DNA of 50,009 nt from Acinetobacter zhairuonensis (GTDB lineage Bacteria; Pseudomonadota; Gammaproteobacteria; Pseudomonadales; Moraxellaceae): positions 1 through 50,009 of the forward strand of contig NZ_JAKVIM010000025.1 in the NCBI RefSeq assembly GCF_022601715.1. The letters are read 5' to 3'. This document shows, piece by piece, positions 38,828 to 46,793 of the stretch (position 1 is its first letter; each line of letters starts with the position of its first letter). Below the pieces are notes generated by a model. It saw only the letters and a program-made list of their open reading frames with translations. It had not been told where the DNA came from and ran no database searches. A program made the position numbers and the translations under genes.

Positions 38828-39268
38828 GTGTTACAGATGCTCAGCTCAATTCAATTATATGCTTGTCGCTGCTTTTTCTTGTTGTTGCTGTTTATTAATA
38901 CGTGCTATGCAGAAAATGAAGACGTGCATATGAACGAATTTATTGGGGATAATATTTTTCATTATTATCAGAAGCTTGCGGAACAACATGACGAAGAAGA
39001 AAAAGACTATACCGTACTGAATAATGATTTCTATGAAAATGAATATATTCGGGTATTTAACTATACTGCCTATAATTCGGATAATTTTAGCAATAAATTA
39101 GGGACAGGAGAGTTCAATAGTGCTGACTTGGATGCCCTCAGTATTTCCATTGGCTATGGCATTGAAATAAAACTGAATAAACGTAATAAAATGGGGTATG
39201 AATATCTTTCCAATTTTCCATATGATCGTGGGCAGTTAATCCGTTTATATTGGGTACGTTTATTATAA
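38828..39268 (+). CDS. Small exported protein of unknown function
   Basis: A 146-residue protein I do not recognise. The first 28 residues look like a signal peptide (CRCFFLLLLFINTCYA, cleavage before ENE). The mature part is acidic, rich in Asn, Tyr and Asp, and has a few amphipathic strands (ALSISIGYGIEIKL and QLIRLYWVRLL at the very end), which could mean a partial or minimal beta structure. The GTG at 38828 has GAAG five bases upstream; an ATG at 38837 is an alternative. Codon use is more AT-rich than its neighbours. It follows the TorF-type gene but sits beyond its terminator. Confidence 0.6.
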   Translation: MLQMLSSIQLYACRCFFLLLLFINTCYAENEDVHMNEFIGDNIFHYYQKLAEQHDEEEKDYTVLNNDFYENEYIRVFNYTAYNSDNFSNKLGTGEFNSADLDALSISIGYGIEIKLNKRNKMGYEYLSNFPYDRGQLIRLYWVRLL

Positions 39269-39298
39269 TTTTGAACAGAAAGAAGGTCTCTCGATGCT

Positions 39299-40123
39299 TT
39301 AAACCAGAAGATCTTGAATAATAATTTTCTTCATACGGGTCAGTGCCGATAACGCATGCGGTCTTCCTTTTAAAATAGCACTGATATTTTCAGGGACGAT
39401 TTGCCAACTAATACCAAATACATCTTTGCACCAACCACACCAGCTTTCCGAACCGTGTTCAGTAAAATAATTCCAGTAATAGTCAATTTCTTGCTGGGTT
39501 TTGCATGGAATTACAAAGGAAACAGCTTCATTAAAATCAAAAATATGCTTTTCAGGACTATCCTTCGCGATCAATTGCAAATGGTTTATGCTGAAACTAC
39601 AGTCTTGGATTTGTCCTTTAAGTTCATCTGAGGCATAGCGAGTCAGTTGATGGCGCTGAAACTGGGGAAAAATCTTTTGATAATATTGCAGGGCTTGTGA
39701 ACACTGATTTTGATGAATACCGCAAAAGAGTAAATTGGGGATAATTTTTTGTTGTTGCATTTGATTGGCAGAACTTAGTTGTAATTGCCATGAATAGCCA
39801 TATTGATCTTGTACCCAGCCATAGTATGCATTCCATGCATAATGTCCAAGTGCCATAAGACTCGTACCACCAATCATTAATTTCTGCCATAGGGCAGTAA
39901 TTTCTTGACGGCTTTCACAAACAACAGTGAAGGAAATTGCGGGATTAGGCAAAAAATAGGGACCGCCATTAATGCCAATAAATAATTGATTAGCAAGGGA
40001 TGCTTTTACCACAGTCGCATTCTGTTCAAGAATTTGGCTATTGGGGAATACGGAGCAATAAAACTCCAACGCTTCTAACGCTTGATTATCAAACCACAAA
40101 GCAGGATAGATCGTAAGATGCAT
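39299..40123 (-). CDS. VOC-superfamily protein with two PhnB-like domains
   Basis: A 274-residue protein with two copies of the 3-dmu-9_3-mt/PhnB-type glyoxalase fold. Copy one starts IYPALWFDNQALEALEFYCS and contains GINGGPYFLPNPAISF. Copy two starts IPNLLFCGIHQNQCSQALQY and ends with ESWCGWCKDVFGISWQIVPE. The YGWVQDQYGYSWQLQ segment is the matching end of copy one. Metal ligands of active glyoxalases are not clearly kept, so binding or resistance roles are possible. The ATG at 40123 is a clear start. It points towards the small exported protein, with convergent ends 30 bases apart. Confidence 0.87.
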   Translation of the reverse strand: MHLTIYPALWFDNQALEALEFYCSVFPNSQILEQNATVVKASLANQLFIGINGGPYFLPNPAISFTVVCESRQEITALWQKLMIGGTSLMALGHYAWNAYYGWVQDQYGYSWQLQLSSANQMQQQKIIPNLLFCGIHQNQCSQALQYYQKIFPQFQRHQLTRYASDELKGQIQDCSFSINHLQLIAKDSPEKHIFDFNEAVSFVIPCKTQQEIDYYWNYFTEHGSESWCGWCKDVFGISWQIVPENISAILKGRPHALSALTRMKKIIIQDLLV

Positions 40124-40201
40124 GCACGGTCCTTGTGTTAAGAGTTTATATGCTTGAATACTAACTGAATATATCAGATTAATTTGTAATATTTTTACAG
40201 A

Positions 40202-40229
40202 AAAAAGCGCAACAGATGTTGCGCTTTCT
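40202..40229 (-). terminator. Terminator after the flotillin gene
   Basis: AAAGCGCAAC / GTTGCGCTTT stem with loop AGAT. On the minus strand it runs into six T's just past the yqiK stop. Confidence 0.85.
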
Positions 40230-40244
40230 TTTATCTTTGGAGAA

Positions 40245-41954
40245 TTAAACTTTGCTTTGAGGCTTTAACTGCTGTGTTAAACCATTGATGTCGCCACCTT
40301 GCAGTCCAAGTTCACTCATTAAGCTGTCAATTAAGGGAGCTTGAGAGCGATAACGCAGCGCACTGTTCACCACTTGATCCGAAAGTGAAGCCGTAGCATG
40401 TTCGCTACCAGTATCAGTGCCATGAGGATGGGCAATATGACCTAAGCCATTCACTTGTAAGATCTTGATGTCATCAATGCTCTCCATTGGTTTAACACTT
40501 TCACGAATGATCTCAGGCAAATATTTAAGCAGGGCAAGACGAATTTGCATTTCAACTTGTTCGCTCGACAGGGTGTTATTGGCTTCATGGACTGCACGTG
40601 TGCCTTCAGCATCAACTTGATACTGTTTTTCCATCGCTTGTGCCAAGAGTACTTTTGCATCAGCTTCACCCTTGGCTTTTAAGCGGGCTTTTTCAGCTTC
40701 AGCTTCGGCTGAAATTCGAATTGCCTCGGCTTCATCCACAGCGGCTTTTTTACCTGCTTCTGCCGCAACAGTAATAGCAATCGCATCTTTTTCCGCAGCT
40801 TGTTTTGCGGCTACCAGTTCAACAGCTTTTTCACGTTCAGCGCGTTGTGTTTCGCGTACAGTTAAGACTTCTTCTTCTGCTTTCACCGCTTGAGCACGTG
40901 CCTGATCGGCTTGCGCTTTAGCTTCAGATTCTGCCCGTGATTTTTCAGCAATGGCAATCGCACGGTCTTGCTCTGCCAGTTCAATCGTTTTCTTTTGTTC
41001 GACTTGGGCTTTTTGAATGAGCTGAGCCTTTTGAATATTTTCATTTTCGACATCACGTGCAGACGCAATACGTTTCAATTCAACTTCACGTTCTGCAGCA
41101 ATTCGTGCTTCTTCTGCCTCACGCTTTTTACCAGCTTCTTGAGCTGCAATTTCTGCAAGTTGTTCTGCACGACGTACTGCAATTTCGCGTTCTTGCTGTA
41201 ATTTGGCATATTCTTCTTCACGTAGAATTTGTAAACGTGCTTGTTCAGCTTCTAGGTTTTTGGTTTTGATAGCCAGATCAGCATCTTGCTCAATCACATT
41301 ACGTTTTTTACGTCGGTCTTCAATGGTTTCTGTGAGTTTGGTCAGACCTTCTGCATCAAAAGCATTTTGCGGATTAAAATATTTAAAACTGGTTTGGTCT
41401 AAGCCAGTCAATGAGACGGTCTCTAGTTCTAGTCCATTTTTGAATAAATCTTCAGAGACAACCTGTTGAACCTTTTGCACGAAGTCTACACGTTTTTCAT
41501 GCAGTTCTTCCATCGCCATTTCTGCCGCCACAGCCCTGAGAGAGTCCACAAATTTACCTTCAACCAAACTTTTTAACTCATTTGGCGACATGGTTTTTTT
41601 ACCTAAAGTCTGTGCTGCCGTTGCAATTGATTCCGCAGTGGGTTTGACACGTACATAGAATTCAGCCATGACATCGACCCGCATGCGATCACGGGTAATT
41701 AAAGCTTGGTCTTCAGCACGCACCACTTCAAGACGTAGGGTATTCATATTTACAGGAATAATTTCATGTAATACGGGAAGAACAATCGCACCACCGTTAA
41801 GGATGACCTTTTCACCGCCAAAACCAGTACGGACAAATGAAATTTCTTTACTGGAACGTTGGTACAAACGGGCGACAATAAAGCCAATCACGATGATGGC
41901 GACAAAAATAATGCCAGTAATGACTAACATATTGATAATATTTGGATTTAACAT
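40245..41954 (-). CDS. yqiK: Flotillin-family membrane protein, YqiK-like
   Basis: Flotillins form scaffolds in membrane microdomains. The 569-residue protein has one N-terminal transmembrane helix (MLVITGIIFVAIIVIGFIVA), an SPFH/band-7 domain (about 30-210, including FVRTGFGGEKVILNGGAIVL and GLELETVSLTGLDQTSFKYF), and a very long Ala/Glu/Arg/Lys-rich coiled coil (about 220-450) of the flotillin type. A polar C-terminal tail follows. It lies 24 bases after the yqiJ-like gene and the two clearly form an operon, matching the E. coli yqiJ-yqiK pair. Confidence 0.95.
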   Translation of the reverse strand: MLNPNIINMLVITGIIFVAIIVIGFIVARLYQRSSKEISFVRTGFGGEKVILNGGAIVLPVLHEIIPVNMNTLRLEVVRAEDQALITRDRMRVDVMAEFYVRVKPTAESIATAAQTLGKKTMSPNELKSLVEGKFVDSLRAVAAEMAMEELHEKRVDFVQKVQQVVSEDLFKNGLELETVSLTGLDQTSFKYFNPQNAFDAEGLTKLTETIEDRRKKRNVIEQDADLAIKTKNLEAEQARLQILREEEYAKLQQEREIAVRRAEQLAEIAAQEAGKKREAEEARIAAEREVELKRIASARDVENENIQKAQLIQKAQVEQKKTIELAEQDRAIAIAEKSRAESEAKAQADQARAQAVKAEEEVLTVRETQRAEREKAVELVAAKQAAEKDAIAITVAAEAGKKAAVDEAEAIRISAEAEAEKARLKAKGEADAKVLLAQAMEKQYQVDAEGTRAVHEANNTLSSEQVEMQIRLALLKYLPEIIRESVKPMESIDDIKILQVNGLGHIAHPHGTDTGSEHATASLSDQVVNSALRYRSQAPLIDSLMSELGLQGGDINGLTQQLKPQSKV

Positions 41955-41978
41955 GGAATACTCAAAGTTAAAGTGTTA

Positions 41979-42620
41979 TTAAGTTTCTGCACGAATGGCT
42001 TGAAAGCCAATTTTAGTTTTTTGGGTCAAAATGACTTGTTGACCCTGTTTAAAGGACTCATCCTGTTCGGGTTCGACCAAAACATAATGAATCTGTCCAA
42101 ATTGATCTTTGACTTTGGCTTGAGCTGGAGAATGGGGTTTGGCAATTCCTAGCACAATAATGGCTGTTCGTCCCACCAGTTCTTCACTAAAAATGGCAGT
42201 GCTCTCATCTTGGGGTAAAACCCTAGAGACAATTTTGGCAGTGAAGCGGACCAGCGGCATGCATAAAAAAAAGCTGGCTGGTGCTAGAATCCATGCGCTC
42301 CAGTAAGATCCAGTAAATATGTGCGCGAGACTTTGTAAAAAAAGTCCGAACAGCCCAAAAATGGTCAGGAAAATAATGAACCAAATTAACAATGGAACAC
42401 GACCAAGATATAACCAGTCTAGAGTTTGTAACAGCCAACCAGCTTCAGTATCAATATCGATTTCGGGAGAGGTCAGATCTGCAGGTAAAAGTTGATCGAG
42501 AATGCCCTGAGTTCCGCCTCCAAATAGGAGTAAAGTCAGTTCAAAAAAGGCAAAGAGAAACAGCAGGCATATGGAAATGCTAAAAACCAGATTTGACGGG
42601 TGCGTCACAAGTTCCCACAT
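41979..42620 (-). CDS. yqiJ: YqiJ-type membrane protein with OB-fold (NfeD-like)
   Basis: A 213-residue partner of the flotillin. Hydrophobic helices lie near residues 12-34, 75-98 and 108-130. The C-terminal part (GRTAIIVLGIAKPHSPAQAK, then FGQIHYVLVEPEQDE and QGQQVILTQ) reads as the small OB-fold barrel of the NfeD/YqiJ group. NfeD-like proteins are regularly paired with flotillins and are thought to act together in membrane organisation. The ATG at 42620 is the first gene of the operon; the stop is followed by yqiK after 24 bases. Confidence 0.88.
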   Translation of the reverse strand: MWELVTHPSNLVFSISICLLFLFAFFELTLLLFGGGTQGILDQLLPADLTSPEIDIDTEAGWLLQTLDWLYLGRVPLLIWFIIFLTIFGLFGLFLQSLAHIFTGSYWSAWILAPASFFLCMPLVRFTAKIVSRVLPQDESTAIFSEELVGRTAIIVLGIAKPHSPAQAKVKDQFGQIHYVLVEPEQDESFKQGQQVILTQKTKIGFQAIRAET

Positions 42621-42946
42621 GTTCGAATTCTCATTTTTTTAAGTTATAAATAACAAATAAAGTACAAATTTATTCTTTATTGATTAAGATAGCATCTAAA
42701 TGAGAATAAGTCTAAAAAACTTTGAGACAAAAAAATACGCAACGATTGGGGTGATCATTGCGTAGAACAACGAATCTGTTTGCACAGTTCGGTTAAGGAG
42801 AAATGTTATAAGTTTAGATGATCTAAACTATGAAGTTAGCATAATTGGAAATATGCCTACATTCATGAGCAATCACGTTATTAACTGTTAAATCACGTTA
42901 AGAGTTGGAGAGTATTGTGAGGAAGCTGGATAATTTTTATTCTATA
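42621..42946. other. Gap between yqiJ and trpS
   Basis: No protein gene is supported. It holds the yqiJ promoter region, a minus-strand terminator-like hairpin at 42729-42764, a perfect 9-bp-arm palindrome AGTTTAGAT-G-ATCTAAACT (42811-42829), and a repeated TAACGTGATT/AACGTGATT motif read on the minus strand around 42870-42900. A small RNA is possible. Confidence 0.5.
42729..42764 (-). terminator. Minus-strand terminator without an adjacent gene
   Basis: Stem TACGCAA-C-GAT (42736-42746) / ATC-A-TTGCGTA (42754-42764) with one mismatch and a seven-base loop, followed on the minus strand by seven T's. It lies about 230 bases beyond the trpS stop, downstream of that gene's own hairpin. Confidence 0.65.
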
Positions 42947-42978
42947 AAATTAAAGGCCTTATAAAAGACCTTTAATTT
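42947..42978 (-). terminator. Probable terminator after trpS
   Basis: AAATTAAAGG / CCTTTAATTT stem with a 12-base loop that can pair further. Followed on the minus strand by only four T's, so it may be leaky. Confidence 0.55.
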
Positions 42979-42997
42979 ATTGATATTTGGAAAATGT

Positions 42998-44011
42998 TTA
43001 GAAGTGGAAAACGCCTAAACCTGATTTCACTTCATCCAATGTTTGTTGGGTGATGTCGCGGCATTTATCTGTACCGGCTTTCAGAATATCCATGATGTAG
43101 TCAGGATCTTTTGCAAGTTCGATACGACGTTCACGAATCGGTCCGATGAGTTCTTTCAATACACCTTCCAAACGTTTTTTCACTGTACCGTCGCCTAAAC
43201 CACCACGACGATAATGTGCTTTCAGTTCTTCAACTTCTTCTTTGTTTGGATCAAATGCATCTAGGTAGGTAAATACGATATTGCCTTCAACTTGACCTGG
43301 GTCTTCAATACGTAAGTGATTCGGATCAGTGTACATCGCGTTGACGGCTTTTTTAATGTCTTTATCACTTGCATCCAGCACAATGGTATTGCCCAATGAT
43401 TTCGACATTTTCGCTTTGCCATCAAAGCCCGGTAAACGGCTCATATTAGAAAGCAGTGCTTTACATTCTGGTAAAAGGTCTTGACCAATTTGACGGTTAA
43501 TACGACGAACAATCTCATTGGTTTGTTCAATCATTGGAATTTGGTCTTCACCCACTGGAACTACAGTTGCTTTAAATGCAGTAATGTCAGCCGCTTGAGC
43601 TACTGGGTAGCACAGAAATCCTGCTGGAATATCACGTTCAAAACCACGCATCTGAATTTCAGCTTTGATGGTTGGGTTACGTTCTAAACGAGAAACGGTC
43701 ACAAAGTTGAGATACAACATGGTCAGTTCATTTAATGCAGGTAAGCAAGATTGAACACAAATGGTTGTTTTAGTTGGATCAATACCCACAGCTAAGTAAT
43801 CAGTTGCAACTTCAATAATATTACGGCGCACTTTTTCAAAATTGTCGGCATTGTCAGTTAATGCTTGTGCATCTGCCAATAAAAGATGTTGATGATGTGA
43901 ATCTTGTAAACCCACACGCGAACGTAAAGAACCAACAAAATGACCTAAGTGAAGTTGCCCTGTAGGACGGTCGCCAGTCAAGATCACTGGACGATTATCT
44001 TGATTACTCAT
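42998..44011 (-). CDS. trpS: Tryptophanyl-tRNA synthetase
   Basis: TrpS charges tRNA-Trp with tryptophan; a class I synthetase of about 337 residues. The HIGH-type motif is GDRPTGQLHLGHFVGSL near the N-terminus and the KMSKS motif is KAKMSKSLGNTI. The start is the ATG at 44011 (MSNQDNRPV), with GGAAAAG just upstream; the open frame continues 14 codons further but without a site. It is divergent from the DUF808 gene. Confidence 0.98.
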   Translation of the reverse strand: MSNQDNRPVILTGDRPTGQLHLGHFVGSLRSRVGLQDSHHQHLLLADAQALTDNADNFEKVRRNIIEVATDYLAVGIDPTKTTICVQSCLPALNELTMLYLNFVTVSRLERNPTIKAEIQMRGFERDIPAGFLCYPVAQAADITAFKATVVPVGEDQIPMIEQTNEIVRRINRQIGQDLLPECKALLSNMSRLPGFDGKAKMSKSLGNTIVLDASDKDIKKAVNAMYTDPNHLRIEDPGQVEGNIVFTYLDAFDPNKEEVEELKAHYRRGGLGDGTVKKRLEGVLKELIGPIRERRIELAKDPDYIMDILKAGTDKCRDITQQTLDEVKSGLGVFHF

Positions 44012-44208
44012 TTTCTTTTCCAAAAAGTAGTGTTTTACTACATCTGCAGTCAATTAATGGGCTACATTGTACGGCATAATTTTTTTTAATGTCAGTCAGA
44101 AAAAAATAGAAGTCAAAAAAAATTAAATCAGGACATAAATCAACAAGCAAATACAGTTTTTTTCTCAAGATCACATTAAAATAAAGCAAATTACTTAGGA
44201 TAAATATA

Positions 44209-45135
44209 ATGGCGAGTAGCTTATTAATATTATTAGATGATATTGCGACGGTATTAGATGACGTTGCTGTTATGAGTAAAGTTGCTGCCAAAAAAACAGC
44301 AGGTGTATTAGGGGATGATTTGGCACTGAATGCACAACAGGTCAGTGGTTTACGCGCTGAACGTGAATTACCTGTGGTCTGGAGTGTAGCTAAAGGTTCT
44401 TTTATAAATAAATTGATTTTGGTGCCATTAGCTTTGCTGATTAGTGTGGTTGCACCATGGTTGATTAACCCTTTATTGGTGATTGGTGGTTTATTCTTAT
44501 GTTACGAGGGTGTGGAGAAAGTTTTACACAGTCTGCAACATCGTAAGGCGACCAATGAAAAAGAAGCTGAAGAAGAATTACATGCGATCGAAACTGATTT
44601 AGTCACTTATGAAAAAGAAAAAATTAAAGGGGCAGTACGGACTGACTTTATTCTTTCTGCTGAAATTGTAGTGATTTCATTGGGTACAGTTGCGACTGCG
44701 ACCTTTATCAGTAAATTAACGGTACTCAGTATCATCGCCATTGTAATGACCATTGGGGTGTATGGATTTGTCGCGTTAATTGTCAAAATTGATGATATTG
44801 GACTGTATCTTACCCAACAAAGTACTAATCTCAAGAAAAGCATTGGCCGATTCTTATTGGCATTTGCACCCAAGCTCATGAAGACCTTAACCGTAGTTGG
44901 AACGATTGCCATGTTCTTGGTTGGAGGCGGGATTATCAATCACGCTGTACCTTTAATTCATCATTTTACTGAAGAGACGGTTGATCATATAGAACTGATC
45001 CCAAATTTTGGCAGTATTGTGGGTGCATTAACTCCAACACTCATTAATTTAATGATTGGTATTGCTGCGGGTTTAGCCGTCATTCTTGTATTGACTGTGT
45101 TTAAAAAGATTTGGCCGAATTCAAAACAGGCTTAA
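44209..45135 (+). CDS. DUF808 family inner membrane protein (YedI-like)
   Basis: A 308-residue multi-helix membrane protein. The N-terminal MASSLLILLDDIATVLDDVA is a family hallmark, followed by LRAERELPVVWSVAKGSF, NKLILVPLALLISVVAPWLI and PLLVIGGLFLCYEGVEKVLH. Six or more hydrophobic segments are visible to the C-terminus. The function of DUF808 proteins is not known. It is followed by ypfJ after 39 bases, probably in the same transcript. The family recurs with the same start, so the ATG at 44209 is secure. Confidence 0.93.
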   Translation: MASSLLILLDDIATVLDDVAVMSKVAAKKTAGVLGDDLALNAQQVSGLRAERELPVVWSVAKGSFINKLILVPLALLISVVAPWLINPLLVIGGLFLCYEGVEKVLHSLQHRKATNEKEAEEELHAIETDLVTYEKEKIKGAVRTDFILSAEIVVISLGTVATATFISKLTVLSIIAIVMTIGVYGFVALIVKIDDIGLYLTQQSTNLKKSIGRFLLAFAPKLMKTLTVVGTIAMFLVGGGIINHAVPLIHHFTEETVDHIELIPNFGSIVGALTPTLINLMIGIAAGLAVILVLTVFKKIWPNSKQA

Positions 45136-45174
45136 TCTATAGCGATCCACTTCATAAAAATAAGGAATACGGCT

Positions 45175-46083
45175 ATGCAATGGAAAGGTCGTCGCGTCAG
45201 TAGCAATATTGAAGACCGCCGTGGTGGCGGTGCCCGTAAAGTAGGGGGTATCAGTATTTTAGGGCTGGTCGTTGCCTTTGTTGCATGGAAATTTTTTGGC
45301 GTAGATCCACAACAAGCATATCAAGCTACCCAGCAAGTGACCCAGCAGGCTTCAGTCGGTGCGGAAAACCAAGGGTTGGATAATCCGACGCCTGAGCAAC
45401 AGGAAGCTATGGAGTTTGTGGGTACAGTGTTGGCGGATACCGAAGACACGTGGAATATGGTGTTTCAGCAACAGTTGAATCAGCAATATACACCAGCAAA
45501 ACTGGTGATGTTTACAGGTGCGGTCAATTCTGGCTGTGGCGCGGCACAGGCTGCGATGGGACCCTTTTATTGTCCAATCGATCAGAAAGTTTATATCGAT
45601 ACCACTTTCTTTAAAGATATGCGTCAGCAAATGGGGATTAGTGGTGAGCAAAACCCGACTGAATTAACTCGTCAAGACCAAGCTGGAGATTTTGCTCAGG
45701 CCTATGTGGTTGCACATGAGGTTGGGCATCATATACAAAACTTATTGGGAATTTCTGAACAAATTCATAAGGCTCGCACACAAACTTCACGGGCTGAAGC
45801 AAATCAACTTTCGGTTCGTCAGGAGTTACAAGCTGATTGTTTAGCAGGCATTTGGGCTTATCATAATCAACAACGGACCCAGTTTTTACAACAAGGGGAT
45901 GTTGAAGAAGCCATGGATGCTGCGCAAAAAATTGGCGATGATTATCTGCAAAAACAGGCAACCGGTCAGGTGGTTCCAGATAGTTTTACTCATGGTTCGA
46001 GCCAGCAAAGAATGAAATGGTTCCAAGCAGGGCTTAAATCTGGAAATTTAAAGGATTGCGATACCTTTAATCAGCCGATTTAA
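45175..46083 (+). CDS. ypfJ: Neutral zinc metallopeptidase, YpfJ/KPN_02809 family
   Basis: A 302-residue membrane-anchored peptidase-like protein. MQWKGRRVSSNIEDRRGG is the typical start, with one transmembrane segment (ISILGLVVAFVAWKFFG) near residues 25-42. The zinc motif is AYVVAHEVGHHIQNLLG (HExxH) near residue 180; a likely third ligand is the Glu in RQELQADCLAGIWAY. Other marks are CGAAQAAMGPFYCPIDQKVY and HGSSQQRMKWF. The substrate is not known. Strong terminator follows. Confidence 0.95.
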   Translation: MQWKGRRVSSNIEDRRGGGARKVGGISILGLVVAFVAWKFFGVDPQQAYQATQQVTQQASVGAENQGLDNPTPEQQEAMEFVGTVLADTEDTWNMVFQQQLNQQYTPAKLVMFTGAVNSGCGAAQAAMGPFYCPIDQKVYIDTTFFKDMRQQMGISGEQNPTELTRQDQAGDFAQAYVVAHEVGHHIQNLLGISEQIHKARTQTSRAEANQLSVRQELQADCLAGIWAYHNQQRTQFLQQGDVEEAMDAAQKIGDDYLQKQATGQVVPDSFTHGSSQQRMKWFQAGLKSGNLKDCDTFNQPI

Positions 46084-46099
46084 GGGTGAGCTCAAATCC

Positions 46100-46128
46100 A
46101 AAGGCGTAAATTCAATTACGCCTTTTTT
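46100..46128 (+). terminator. Terminator after ypfJ
   Basis: AAAGGCGTAA / TTACGCCTTT stem with a six-base loop and six T's. Confidence 0.9.
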
Positions 46129-46793
46129 AATTTATAAATCCTATTCAGTTTGACCTTTGAATTCATCCGAAAGAGCAAGAGGTATTTTTTTTCTGGCTTA
46201 GCATTTGTTCATAATAATACGATCATTTATTTTCTTACTTAATTGTCGATGTCAAAGAGAAGACAGGGCTGTATTTTGTTAAAAATTATACCTTGTATTC
46301 AGCCAGATGCAATTTCACGGTGAGTCTGGAATTGTAGGTTACCCATTTGCTCACAACGCTATTATTGAATGATGTGTAGTGAATTAAACTGAGATTAGAG
46401 CGATCGCAGATACCTTAAAGGGGTGTTTATTACTGCTTATGGTGAAATAATAAGGTATCAATTTAGGAAAAAAAGACATTTATTAGGTTGATTTTAATAC
46501 CTTTTGGGTATGATTGTGGGTGAAAAAAATCACTAGGTTCATCACTTGATATTGAAATAGTGAATTGTAATTCATTATTTTTAAATAATTATTCAATACT
46601 TATGTAGAAAAGACAAAGAGTTAGAGCAAATTTAATGCTGAACGGAATGGTAATTTGTATAAATATCAAAAAAATAGACTTAGACTAAAGCATATATAGT
46701 CGTTTTCAGACTTATCTGTCACATTTTGGCTCAAGAAATGTTCAGCGGAATGAACGAACAATAATTTGCACTGTGATGGATAGGGAATTTAGG
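46129..46793. other. Long upstream region of the first DcaP-like gene
   Basis: About 660 AT-rich bases without a supportable gene. It holds an inverted repeat GATACCTT (46409-46416) / AAGGTATC (46452-46459) and, about 30 bases on, a small hairpin ATACC-TTTT-GGTAT-like motif of similar sequence. The DcaP promoter must lie here; I found no clear sigma-70 pair. Confidence 0.5.

Noticed and set aside
42804..42812. AAGGAG followed by ATG TTA TAA
   Set aside because: A good ribosome binding site but a two-codon frame; probably coincidence.
44004..44291. Minus-strand open frame between trpS and the DUF808 gene
   Set aside because: It overlaps the start of both neighbours; the DUF808 N-terminus is a clear family match on the other strand.
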